Part shown: positions 49,021-61,185 of the stretch, in pieces
How the letters are laid out: every line of letters begins with the position of its first letter
Numbering within the stretch: position 1 is the stretch's first letter
Assembly (NCBI GenBank): GCA_030512295.1
Contig: JAULSR010000001.1
Span: forward strand, 9,013,001-9,077,000
From: Bombardia bombarda
Lineage: Eukaryota > Ascomycota > Sordariomycetes > Sordariales > Lasiosphaeriaceae
DNA: 64,000 nt
Direction: 5' to 3'
Translations under genes and position numbers: made by a program
Notes under the pieces: model-generated
Told to the model about the DNA's origin: nothing
What the model saw: only the letters and a program-made list of their open reading frames with translations
The model's database searches: none

Positions 49021-52000
49021 TGTTCTGCTCGAGCGAAACTCTTATTATGCCAGGATCTGGCGACGTCGACAGCCTTAACGAGTGAGGCAGTTCTCCGGTC
49101 GTAGGAAACGAGGGTGGTGTAAAGACAACACAACGAATGAAGCGACGCGCTGGAGGGAGCTTGACATGAACTGGATGACAAGCTGCAGTTGATGGGGGCC
49201 GGCGGTACCTGCCGATGATATAGGGCTGGGCAGCAGCAAGTAGCAGCGAGCAGCAGCAACAAGTCGGAGCTGGGGAGAGGCTGTTCACCAGGCAGCTGTT
49301 GGCAACAAGCCCCGATGGGAAATGAGCCAATGGCACAGATATCTCGGCAAGCAAGCCCGTCCACGTCTAGTCCCCAGGCCCCAGCTCTAGAAATCCCAAC
49401 GGCGAATCTGACGAGAGCCGCAGTCTTCCTGGTTGGGCTGTTTATTTACCACTTCTAGTTGTATTTGGGAAAAGAGAATGAGGTAGTCTCTCCTTGTTCA
49501 GAGTCCTAACTGACTAAGGAGGCTGATGGAGATGAGAAAGATGAAAGAACGAGAGGAGCTCCAAGTCCCGAGAAACACTTCTGCGTGCATGGCACCATGG
49601 GTAGCTACTGCTGGGCCTGTCCGTGAAGCTTGCACTTGCCAGGGTAGGATGAGAGGATGAAATGGGATAAGATGGGGATGCATGGCGAGGGTCGACAGCT
49701 TTGCTACCCCTGCTCGCGGGGATGCAGGCCGCAAGCCAGAGGTACCACACAATGGACACATCCCGATCCACCACCAGAATCCTACTCGTCCATAGCACGG
49801 GAATCCAATAATATTGCAGTCACTCTCAGCCTGGCCGCAGCCACGGCCATCACGTACAGTCGTCCACTGTTTACCTACTATCCAATCTGAAGCTGCAAGA
49901 TTTGATATGGCTGCTTCTGCTCACCTGCGGCAGTGGAAGCCGGCATTGGCAAAAGACAGCCTTCTGTCTAAGTCTCTGAGACAACATTGAACAAGAAGAG
50001 ATTGACCGGAACGTTATGAGGGGGCCGCGTAGCATGAGGCAAACCAGCCCGTGTATACCGTGCAGGTCGGGCCGGTCCAGACTCGTCAGCGGATGACACG
50101 AGTTGGGCAAACAGAATGACAGATAGGAACATAGAAGAAAGCAGCCGCAGCCGTTGCATCGAGGGTGGGTTGGTGAGCTGACAATGAACGAGGGTCTTTG
50201 TGATCCACTGGCCCATGAGCACGACAAAACGAAGGTGCTACATCTGGACAAAGAGCCTTGCCGAGGAAAACGTGCTTGCGAAGCCTTCGGGCGAGAGCTA
50301 GAGAGGGGAGAGTCCAAAAAGAGCGCAAGCTGGCAAGGTGACTGGTGGGTTGGCAGGCCCTGGGCAACCTGGGCTGGTGGCCGTCGTCGTCAAGCCCCGA
50401 CTGGGGGCTGAGTTTCCCAGCCAGGCTCGAGCCAAGATGGCCAGGGGCCCCAGGCCACTTGTCGAAATGGGACGCAAAATACGGCTAGATGGCTCTTGAT
50501 TGGACCCTCGCCGTAGTATTCTTGCTGATCCTAGCAGCGATTCCTCGTCTGCCTCCCAACCAGGGCCCGACCTGTGCCACACCTCATGCGGCAAGGATGG
50601 GCCCGGATCAAGCAGGTGCTCTGGACGAAGTGTGGTTCCTGTCAATAATAACCCTGTGTAGACTGCTCGACAGTGAGGTTGTGGGCTTTTGGGTTCGGAT
50701 AGTAGGAGGGAGCGATATCGCCTCACACCTTGATAGTTGGTAGTGAGGTGGTAAAGATCTGAGTAGGTTATTCGGACAAGAATAGATGAGCAGGACACGC
50801 ACAGCAGCTATGGTATACAGCGACGAGAATGAGACGCAATGCAATTAATCAATGTAATCAATCAATTACACAAAGTAAAGTCGGTGACCATGTAAGTAAC
50901 GTATGCAACGGCTATCGGGGTGTCCCAAGATTGGTCGCCGAACAGACAGACCTCGTACCTGTCGATGACTTTCAGGTTGTCTCGGTGGAGAGGATTGGAG
51001 GGGATCTGCGGAAGCGATGGATGGATATTGGTTGCCCGGGTTTTTCGCAGCCGGTGCACCCCATCTTTTTTCGCAGACCGCACAGGCCGGCACCTTCCCC
51101 GCCACTTGGTTGTGCCTGTCCACTGTGAAGGCCACAACCGCGGCAAGAGCCTCAAGGAAGAGATACCCCGCGGTAGGTGCGGTGCGGTAGCGGTCCAGAT
51201 GTGACGATGTTGGCGAGAGGGTTGCACCTTCTCTCTGGCTCTCTCTCCCATCTGCCGCTCAGAACACGAAGGTAACCACGCTTCACACCCTCTTCGCGGA
51301 CCTACTTTGCTGGTTAGAGTTTATTGATATTGGCAGTGGCCACTGGTCGAGATCCCGAAGATTGCCACCAGGCTGGCGGACAGCCACTTCAATATCTTAG
51401 GGCACAAGGTGCCTTGCATCCATAGTGCACGGCCAGTATCGAGATGCATCCAACAGGCCTGCGCGGTAAACATGAAATGGTAAATAGAAACACAACATGC
51501 TACTGTTAGCCAGGCGACCATGACTAAATTTGTTTCTCGCTTGCTGATGCTGTCTTGCATATTCGGTCTTTTGTGTCTTGTATTAGCCATAGGAACAAGC
51601 TCCACAGGGATAAAGAAGACGTCGTCATATGCCCTAATTAGCCCACGATCCTGCAGAGCCTTTCTCGTGTGGGAAGAGAGGCAGACACCGAGCCAACCCA
51701 GGCTGAGCGCCACGATCAATGCAGATTCTCGGGCCTGGCGGGAGGAGGGGGCCTCGAGGGACCACTGAAGGTAACCATCCACCGGCCAAAGGGGGTCGCC
51801 TGTCGTCCATTGTCTACTGGGACACTTGGAGTCGTGGGGTCGCACAAGGCCAACTGGGAAGGCCTAGTGGACGAAAATGCCAAGAAATGCCAGGATGGAG
51901 GGTCGAAGACTACTTTAGGGTGTAGGGGCAGCAGGCAACTGGGATGCGGTATGCGGGAAAGAACCTTCGCATGAGATTGCATGGGGTTGTGGAACGCTGT

Positions 52001-53953
52001 CGTCATCTGATTGGACAATGTAATCACGCGTTTCCCTTTTCAGCGTAGCGTTAAAGAACCCCGATGGCGATGTTGTGCCAATTGCGTGAGCAACCCCCCA
52101 AGCTTGGTGCCCCGCTATCTTTCCCCTCCCCCGCCTTGTCATTATTGCCCGTTCGGATCTGTACTGTGTAATAGCGCCCTTCCAGGTTGCTCTCTGACAA
52201 AGCTTCCTTCCTGGGATCTTCCATTCCCAACCAAGACCCGCTGCCTGCCAACGACCACATGGAAAATGACCAACGACCAGGGCTCGCCAACAACGACGGG
52301 CAGAAGCTGTCAGCTTGGTAAGAACTAACATCTTCCTCGGTAGCGACGCGAGATTATTATTGTCCCTTTTGTCGGGGGGGAACGGCCGTCTTACATAGCA
52401 GGCGGACAGCTATAGGGCCCAGGAGGAACAACACCAAATGCCCAGAATAGAGAAACGAGAGGCAAGCTCGCCGAGGTAGGGTGCCGTCCTGTCAGCTTAC
52501 TCACATTGCCATCCTTGCAGCATGCAGACCAGACCAGGCCAGATCGAACCACCAACCGAAAGCCATGCATCTCTCGGTGGGCAACTGCACGAGTTTTCGT
52601 GGAGTCGCACCCGCATCTAGCTTTGTTCGTTGTCCCGCCCTGTCGTGCTCACCTCCTCGTGCTCAACACATTTTCTCTCTTGTTGCTGTGTAACTCTCGA
52701 GTACGGTGCCCAAGGAAGAAGGTCGGAACCGATGCGGCCGATGCTATGCTGTTACCTAAGACACTGGACAAACTACTAGCCGCTTAGCATTGCCATGAGA
52801 AAGCTCGTTCCAGTCGTGCGCGCTGTCGTACCAGCCCAGGATACGAAGTACTTCTCACCTTTAGACGGCATACCTAGACCCATGCGAGCGAGCCACCACA
52901 TGCGGATGGCTGCCGCTGGCCGTATTCTGGACTCATAGACGGCAAAGAGCATACGATAAGGCCAGATAACGATGCTCTAAGCAATCGCCAGATTTGGAAT
53001 TTGACAGCCCTATGCTGCCTGTGATCGCCCATCTCGTCCATGTATGGGAGGATCCGTCTCATTGACAGGCGATCCACATGACTAACTGACAGACCTTAAC
53101 AAGGCTGAGAAGAGCGCTCCCGGGAGGGGACCATCTCTTGTTTCTCAACTTGGCCGATTTGGGGGCTGCTGTAAACAGGCTCTAGGTCCTGTGCAGCTAG
53201 ACCCGACCAATCCAGGCTCGGCTTCGCCACACTTCTTTGCTGCTGATCAGGTTCTCGCCCTGCAGTGATGGTTGTCCTTATGTTCCTCTTGCCTGTCTCG
53301 CCTGTCTCGCCTAGGCAGTCTACCACTCACTCTCTCACTATTTGCGCTACGAGCTCGCTGAGAGGATTCCAAGGTTCCAAGATTCTCGCCTTCTTCGGGA
53401 TGCACGTCTGTGCACCCTGCAGCCATCAGTGATACCATACTCTCCAGTTCTAGAGGTGGATTTGATTCCAAGGGACCTACTACCTGGCTGTCCATCATTG
53501 CGGAGAGACAATCGAGATTGAACACCATCTTTATAGCGTATCGATCATCCAGCTCGTGGCTGCCTCAGCTCGCCCTCTCGCCACTCACAATTGGCTTATC
53601 ATTCCTGCGGGGTCCTGGGTCCTTGGCTCTGGTAAGCTCAGGTCCCATAAGTCGGAACGATCCAAGATCCTTTCAGCATCTTAGAAATCGACTGCTTTAT
53701 TTTGCATCCTTGTGCTGCGTCGGAACCTCAAGTTCACCATCTTTTGCGCCATACTAACATCGCCTCGTATCTCAGCGACTGCGAAGGCCCCCACCCGGGT
53801 ACCATGGACTGATGATATCTTTGCGAATTTGATTCGAGAGTCACCCGTGCGCATATGCTGTATTAGCTGGTTTTACCCGATCCGCCCTTCGCTTCATCAA
53901 TCCTGTTGACCAACTCACGGTAATACTGTTCTCAACCATCAAGCGCCCCCATC
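49021..53953. other. Gene-free region, 4.9 kb
   Basis: Lies between divergent genes: the GPI protein and the kelch protein. Several frames of 80-210 codons exist on both strands, but all lack domains and most use non-ATG starts. The best is 51845-51321 (-), which has hydrophobic segments but starts with GTG and shows no homology I recognise. A rapidly evolving gene cannot be excluded. Confidence 0.45.
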
Positions 53954-56764
53954 ATGGTCTCTTCAGGGTTGGGCATTGTGGCTCTGGTGACGGCGTTTGC
54001 CTCCATTGCTCAGGGTCAATCAACATGGTTAGCCAATCAGGTCAATACTACCTTGTGCCAATGGCAACAGCTTCGAGGTATGTCGTCTATGTCAAGACTG
54101 TATACACACTCTCTTCTGACTGTTGATGTAGTTGCTGTACTTCACGATACCGTCTATATGGACGGCGGGTCTATGTGGTGGCTGCCGGGTCTATCCGACG
54201 GCTCATATGGGGGACTTAGAAATGACCGTAAGCATAAGTATTTCAACATGAGAGATGGGATTCTGACACGTGTGAGCAGAAAACCCGCTGGGCATCATAT
54301 ACACGCTCAACCTCAGTACGCCTTTCAAAACAAACCAAAACTTTACAGCCCTTCTAGGGACGGTATCAAAAGGTATCAACGGCGGAGCCGCAACCAACGT
54401 CGCGCCAAACTACATTGACGGAGCTCTTCTTGCAAACGGCGAGGAGTTTTTCCTCTACGGCGGTCTGCCGAGGTTAACCGCACAGTATCCCGAGCCAGAT
54501 GGAGATGATGTACTGCTTTACCTCAAGTACCAGTACGGACCACAAAAGCCTGCCTTCGTATCTGGATCATTTCAGAGCGACCAAACCGACAACGGAGTCA
54601 CTCGATATGTGACGTATGGTGGAGCGGCGAGTGTGCCCTCTGAAAACAAGGCCTTCTACTTTTCGGGGATGCGTTCGCCCTCGCATGGCCCCATCTACCA
54701 ACCGGGACTGAATGACTCGGCGGCTGCTGTCAATATCTCCAACACTCTTATCACGTTGGACTTTGCGACCCAGTATTCCGAGACATGGAGCAACAAGACA
54801 CTGCCATCCAGCATTCATGGACGGGCGAATCCAGAACTTGTGTGGGTACCTGTTGGCGGGCAGGGTATTCTTGTGGCGCTGGGAGGTGTTGTCTATCCAG
54901 ATTTCATGGACACCACTGGATCTTCGCCCAACAAGTCGCTCAGTGTAAGTGCATATTGAGCCCAAACGTGTTGTGGTTGGATTTCTAATATTTCAACAGG
55001 AGGCGGAGAGCCCTGTGTTTATGTCTATCATCGATATCTACGATATCGCCGCCGACGAATGGTATAGCCAGCCGACGGTTGATGGGCCGGGACAGCTCAC
55101 TCGTGGTTGCGCCGTCGTCGCTCCAGCCCAGGATCGCTCGAGCTTCAACATATACTGGTACGGAGGTTATGACGGGTTGAGCGCGGCCAACCGATTCAGC
55201 AGTGATGTCTGGGTATTGTCTCTGCCCTCGTTTACATGGACAAAGGTTACGAGTGGCACGGGTATCGGACGGGCTGGACACAAGTGCTTCATGCCGTATC
55301 CAGACCAAATGGTGGTTGTCGGGGGTACACAACCTTAAGCGGGCAATCTCTGACCTGTCTTCCGGAGATTGCTCTGGTGTACAACCTTTCGACTGCCTCG
55401 TGGCTACCTGGCTACGATCCGGCGATATACGGCGATTACAGTGTTCCCAGCGCTGTGGTGGACAAGATCGGTGGATCTGTCACCGGGGCGGCGACGGCGA
55501 CCAGCCCAGGACCATCGGGTTTCGCGGCGACCGGTCTTGCTAACGTCTTCCGGACCGAGTATAATGCGACCAAGATCCAGTCCTATTATCCGTATGCGTC
55601 TGTTGGGCCGGTCAATAACACCAACCCAAACACCACGCCGGTTCCCAACCCTAATGGCGGAGGCGGGGTTCCCGCTTTCCTCCCGCCTGTATTGGGAGTG
55701 GTTCTGGGACTGGTGTTCCTCACCTTGATTGCCGTCTTTATTCTTCTGTGGAGGAGGCGTAAGCTCTTCAACGCCAATGGCGGAAACAGTGAGGCCGGTA
55801 CAGAAGATGCAGGCCACCGCATCATCTCGTGGATGCGTGGCCAGGCGCCGACGGAGACTCCCAAGGCACTGACTGCCACAACGTCGGATTACACCCCAGA
55901 ATCCCCACGTACTGAAGTTGCGAGCGTCTCAACGACGCCGATGTCGATGGCAGAGTTGGTGAACACAGAAGTTCGCCATCCTGTTGAACTGCCAGGTACG
56001 TGTGAAACCGAGCCTATCTAGACATGATTGCATACTGACAATGACCAGACACATCCCGCACTCCCCCCGTCGAGCTCCACGACACGGGTCTGAACCACAC
56101 CGAGATCATCAACCGCTACACACACCTGAGCGAGAGCCCCGCCGTCGGCGCCGGGTCCATCAACGCCTCGTCCTTCTACTCAGGCGCAACCCAGCAAATG
56201 GACCACGCAAGCACCCTCTCGCAGCCCTCCATGAACGCCCAAAGCGACCACCAGCACGACTATGAGTACCTCCGCCGCGCCGACTCCGATGTTCTGGGCG
56301 GCAGCCACAGCGCAGCACATCGCTCAGCCCCAGTCCCGTCCCCATCCGCCTCCCCCACGCCGCCAGCCGCTGGCGGCAGCGGGCGCAACCACGTGCTCTC
56401 TGGCATCTCCAACCTCAGCGAGCGCGACCGAGCACATCTGCGTCAAGTTAGCGACACGACGGTCAGCTCAGTCAACAGCGGTGGAGGCAACGGAGACAGG
56501 GTGCTGGGGAATGCCGGAGGGCTGGATTCGGCCATGGTGATGAGCCCGGCGTCCATGACGTCGGTGCGCTCGCCGCAGGCCGTTTCGCCCCCGGGGAGCG
56601 GAGCGTCCGGTGATGGGGACGACTACTTTGCTAGGCCGCAGCCGTTTACTCAAGGTCAAGGGAGCGGGAGTGGCAATGGTGGGGGAGCAGCGGCGTCGAG
56701 TCCGCTAAGGAAGAGTGTGTTTAAGGAAAGCAGGGAGGATATGACGGATGGGAGACAGGGGTGA
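53954..56764 (+). CDS. Membrane-anchored kelch-repeat protein, with apparent frameshift
   Basis: Exons 53954-54077, 54132-54227, 54280-54944, 55000-55995 and 56049-56764. A signal peptide (MVSSGLGIVALVTAFASIAQ) is followed by a beta-propeller region with kelch-like pieces (DTVYMDGGSMWWLPG, EEFFLYGGLPR, FYFSGMRSP, NIYWYGGYDG, MVVVGGTQP). One transmembrane helix follows (PPVLGVVLGLVFLTLIAVF, then LLWRRRK). A long Ser/Pro/Gly-rich cytosolic tail ends the protein. At 55335-55338 the frame stops (CCT TAA GC) just where the next frame continues as LSGQSLTCLPEIALVYNLST; one extra T joins them and makes the total 865 aa with all phases closing. It resembles fungal surface kelch proteins with an extracellular propeller, perhaps in cell-wall sensing or polarity. 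Function is inferred from architecture only. Confidence 0.83.
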
Positions 56765-57772
56765 GGTGAGGGTGTTGATGATGTTACGATATGACATGAG
56801 ATGTTTAGTTGGGAGATGACGATGATGAGTAGTATTGTGTTTATTTAATTGGACGGATGGAGGCGTTTCCTGGACGGATGGATGAATGGGTTGAACACAT
56901 GGCGATGGAAACATGTGTCTTGAGCCTCTTCCTTTTTATACATACAAAATTTCGTAATGTTAGTGGTATGAACAGGCATGGGATACGATCATTAATAGCA
57001 GATTCATGTTAAAACCTAAATGCATGAACATTATCCTTGCTTCTACAATAAATACTATAGATCGCAGCCCATCTCACCTTGCTCATCATCACCAACTGGT
57101 ATACACTATGGAAACAGCTCATTGCTACGAGTTTAAGAGTCTCTCTCTTGATATACCTACAACCACTTGTGACAAAACAGCAGACCCGAGATACAGTAAA
57201 CAAAAAAGAAGAGCAAAGTACATACAACACCAGGGATTCGCTGGTCGTCACCGACCCAACTACTAGTCTAGCCCTCACTTGCTTATCTAGGGCAGAGCGG
57301 ACGGGATGCCGAGTTCTCAAGTGGATATGGTCGTATGTGTTAGATTAGGAGTGGAGTTTGAACATATATGTTGTGTCGGTGGGCTTTTGGAAGGGGCCGG
57401 AGTGGGATAGGCGTGGTGGAAGATGGTCGGACCCCTGTTGTATTGTTTAGTTTTCTTTTTGCGGGTCTGCATTTAGTTCTTGATATGATGAGCACGCAAG
57501 CTTGTTTTACGAAAGAGAAGCCGGAAGGACGAAGAAGGCTTTCAGTCGTGTCTTGTATTGATTGGGGTGCAGCTCTTTGTTACAACCTGCCAAGCCTCGT
57601 CAGCGTTGTAAGCACGTGACCACGATCGGTCACGTAATCACGGCAAACCACGAGGTCAGGAATGACCACAAGACAATTGACCACGGGACAATGGCACCGA
57701 GACAAATGGCACAAGACCTACGGGCAGGAGGACACTGGATGACCAGGTGGTGATAGCACCTGGGATGGCACC
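56765..57772. other. Flank between the kelch gene and the retrotransposon block
   Basis: About 1 kb of normal-composition sequence with no gene. ATGGACGGATGG-type repeats occur at 56850-56885. The last 170 bp before 57773 are rich in CACGA/GACCA words and are not RIP-like, so the transition into transposon DNA is sharp. Confidence 0.5.
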
Positions 57773-58049
57773 TGTGACGCGGTATCTCAAGCGAATCACC
57801 GGACACAGCTCCCCAACAGGCTTAGCCTATTGTTTAAGAATTATTTAGGAGCAGCGAACTTCCTTCGCTGCTCACACCAGTCTTTACCAAAACAGCTTTT
57901 AATCTAAGTTTTTATTTAATTCTTAGAGGAAGAGGTAGCGAGCCTTACGCCACCCTTATCGCCCAGCGCAGCCTGACTTTCTGCTAATATAAACCCTGCA
58001 CCAACAGACCCTTACCCTAATATACTAGAGTAAGAGTTTGGGCGTAACA
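57773..58049 (+). mobile_element. Probable 5' LTR of a Ty3/gypsy relic
   Basis: The segment begins TGTGACGCGG and ends GGGCGTAACA, giving inverted ends (TGTGACG / CGTAACA, the mismatch being a C-to-T-type change). It lies 59 bp upstream of the gag start codon. The matching 3' LTR is not in the window, so target-site duplication cannot be checked. Confidence 0.55.
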
Positions 58050-58108
58050 TATTGAAAGCTCTTGTTCAGACAGTTATCCTGCACTACTGGGCAATATCTC
58101 GAACAACC

Positions 58109-60972
58109 ATGTCGACGCCAACCACCCCCGGAATGCTCACTCCCCCCGTAATGATCGACGAGGACGCCGCCCACGAGATTAGGCGCCTCTAAGAGGAGAA
58201 TGAGCGACTTTATAAGGCGGTCACTGCAGCTAATACGGCCACTACAGCTAAAACGGTCACTATAGCTGCAAACGAAAACCGACGGCTTAAGTTCCCGGAA
58301 CCATCCAAATATAACGGTACGAAGGGAGCCCTACGGGGTTACCTCACCTAGATGAGGGCTTACCTCGTTTACTACGCTGGTGACTTGCCTGAGGAAGCAG
58401 ATGTAAGAGAAGGCAGGTACGCCTGATCAAGGTGGTCACAATGAAGACAACTGGGCAGGCGAGCAATGAAGATAACTGGGAAGGCGAGCAATGACTAGTA
58501 TTGGCGTAAGACTTCAACCTGGCCCTCGCAACGGAAGGTGGGCGAGGGCTGCTGCTTATATACACAGTTGGTAGGATAACTGGCATGTGCTTGGGGATGC
58601 TTTGGCATGTGCTTGGGGATGTCCTTACACAGATAAGGTTATATGCGTAGCAGCTTTCTTGATTGGGGATGCCCTTATTTGGTTTGAACCTTTTTAGAGG
58701 GACTACCTTGAGAAGGGGCCCGATAATTGCGACCCTGATATAAAGGATATTTTTTCGAGTTTTACCACCTACGAGAAGAAGTTTAAGGCGGATCGGCATT
58801 TGATTACGCCGCGAAATTCTAATAAATTAGCTTGCGATTAAATTGGAAGGATAGACCTAAAATGGTTGCATTTTATTACGGGTTAAAAGACGATATTAAA
58901 GACAAACTCGTTAAGTAAGACCGACCTAAAAAGTTTATAAATTATATTGTAATGGTAGTTTATATCGATAATTATTTGTTTGAAAAATATATAAAAAAAT
59001 AAATTAAATTAGTTTAATTTTATCAAACTAACATAAGAAAACGAGTTTTTTTACGTTAAGGAAATACTTTATAAAGAACTTATCGTAAACTTATAAAATT
59101 CGATACGATATAATATTAATCTATAAAGAAAGGGATTAAATACTTTAATTATAAAAAACTAAAGTATTATATTAAAAAATATATTAAATTACGATAGTTA
59201 TAAAAAAAAACTTTAGCTATAATTAATCGAGCCCCCGGCAACGGCAAGCCGTAAGGCTAAACTAGGCATACATCGTTAAAATAAAAACCCGGCACTATAA
59301 ATACAAAACCTATCTTTAAAACGATTGTATTAGTAGGATAAAACAAGTACTTAATTATAAAAGAGGAGGGAGAGTACGAATAAGCTTTAAAGCCTTTAGC
59401 GGGCGTAAAAAGCGCTAAATTATTAAAAAAAATATACGGTAATGAGAAAAGCCTCGCCCGTATAATTATAATAACGAGATTGCTAACGACGGATTAATTA
59501 TATATTACGGTAAAAATTAACGGAAAGTTCGCCGAAACGTTTTTAAATAATAAAGTATAGAAAGATTATATATCTTTAAAGTTTGTAAAGTATTACGGCT
59601 TCGAATTACGAACGAAACGGAATTTATATACCGTTTATAATATCGAAGGAAACTTTATAACTTTTAATAATAAAATCGTTAATTAAAAGACCGCATAATT
59701 CCTAATTTATATAAATAAAAAAAAAACTTTAATTATTTTCGATATTTTTAATATAAAATTAAAGGACTTCGTATTAAAAATCCTTTAATTATAATAATAA
59801 AGTCCGCGAATTAATTAAAAAATTAGCCATCTTTAATAAGATAAAACTTATAAGGAAAGGCCCCAAAACGGTCTTTTAAGGAGCCCCTAGCTATATAAGA
59901 TAGTAATATATATAAAAAGATTTAAAAGTAATCCTTTAAAACGTCCCTAACTATATAAAATAATAATAAACGATAATAAAAAAGAAGGACTTAAAAACGG
60001 CCTTTTAAGACGTACCGACCTACTCGAAGTAATAAAACTAAATAATAATATAAATAAGCTTAGAGCTATATTATTATAATATTAAAAGTATTAAAAACTT
60101 TTTTAAAAAAAGTTAAAAATTAAGCTATTAATATATAACTAATTTAATTATTATATATTATTAAAAAAGGGATAATACTTTAAATTTTACCGGATTTACC
60201 CTTTAAATTAAGTTTAAAAGGCCGCATTAAAAAAATATTTAAAAAAGAATTTACGGAAAGGATATATCCGCCTTTTAACGTTATTAATAAAATATTCGAT
60301 TTTATTCGTATTAAAAAAAAACGGACGATTATAACTTTATATTAATTATAAATAATTTAATAATATTATAATTAAAAATTAATATTTTTTATCGTTAATT
60401 TTAGAATTATATAATAAATTATATAAAGCTTAAATCTTTATAACGTTAAATTTAAAAAAAATATATAATTTTATTTGAATTATAAAAAAAAAAAGTAAAA
60501 AACCGTTTTTTAAATAAAATTTTTAAATATTTAATAATACTTTTTAAATTTATTAATATATTAGTTAGCTTTTAAATTATAATTAATTATATTTTTTAAA
60601 ATTATTTCGATTAATTCGTAATAATTTATTTAAACGATATTTTAATTTTTTTAAAAATATTAAAAAAGTATAAACAATACGTTTATTAAATGCTCGAAAC
60701 CTTAAAAAACGCCTAGCTTTTTATAAAACCCGGAAAAACAAAGTAATATGTATAAAAAATTTAATATAAATTTTAAAAAAGTATAAGCTATATAAAATTA
60801 GTTTCGACCGTAAAACATTAAAAATATATAAAGCGTTTTTAAATTTATAAATTTTTACCGACGATTTATAAAAGAATATAATTAAATAATAATATTTTTT
60901 ATATAATTTATAAAAAAAAATTAAACTTTTAAATAAAAAAAACTTTAATAATAAACTTTTGATATATTTAAA
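58109..60972 (+). pseudogene. RIP-damaged Ty3/gypsy gag-pol remnant
   Basis: The first part, from the ATG at 58109, reads as a Gag: a Pro/Thr-rich start, a helical ENERLYKAVTAANT stretch and KFPEPSKYNGTKGALRGYL. It is broken by TAA and TAG codons where Gln (CAA/CAG) is expected. A solo LTR interrupts it at 58402-58629. From about 58850 the sequence is extremely AT-rich. Around 60289-60480 a reverse-transcriptase core can still be read: FVLKKNGRL, then YFLSLILELYNKLYKA, IFITLNLKKIYNFI. The stops are TAG/TAA/TGA at expected Gln, Arg and Trp codons, the signature of C-to-T mutation on both strands. The element is non-functional. Its 3' end is cut by the short LTR element at 60973. Confidence 0.85.
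58402..58629 (-). mobile_element. Solo LTR inserted in the gypsy gag
   Basis: Ends are TGTAAG and CTTACA, and the 4-bp sequence CAGA flanks it on both sides (58398-58401 and 58630-58633). Removing it and one CAGA restores the Gag frame as GAG GAA GCA GAT AAG GTT. It is the reverse complement of the LTRs at 60973-61185 and 62794-63032. Inside, CATCCCCAAGCACATGCCA (minus sense) is directly repeated, as is a 27-bp ATTGCTCGCC unit, and TATATAAG forms a TATA box. It is far less mutated than the other two copies. Confidence 0.9.
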
Positions 60973-61185
60973 TGTAAGGACATCGGATATCTCTAAATAT
61001 ATGTTAGTTATTTTATTAACTATGTATATAAGTAGCGGCCCTCGCTTACCTTCCGTTGCGAGGGCTAGGTTAAAGTTTTACGTTAATATTAATTATTATT
61101 CGCTTTCTTAATTATTTTTATTATTTACTTGCTTAATTATCTTTATTATAACCACTTTAATTAAGCGTACTTGCTTTTTTTTATA
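60973..61185 (+). mobile_element. LTR of short gag-only element, copy 1
   Basis: Starts TGTAAGGACATC and ends with a TTTATA form of the CTTACA terminus. It matches the reverse complement of the solo LTR along its length, with C replaced by T and G by A at many positions. The GCGGCCCTCGC and CCTTCCGTTGCGAGG blocks remain intact. It interrupts the gypsy pol remnant. Confidence 0.85.

Noticed and set aside
51321..51845. 174-codon minus-strand frame with hydrophobic segments
   Set aside because: Starts with GTG, no family recognised, no splice model improves it.
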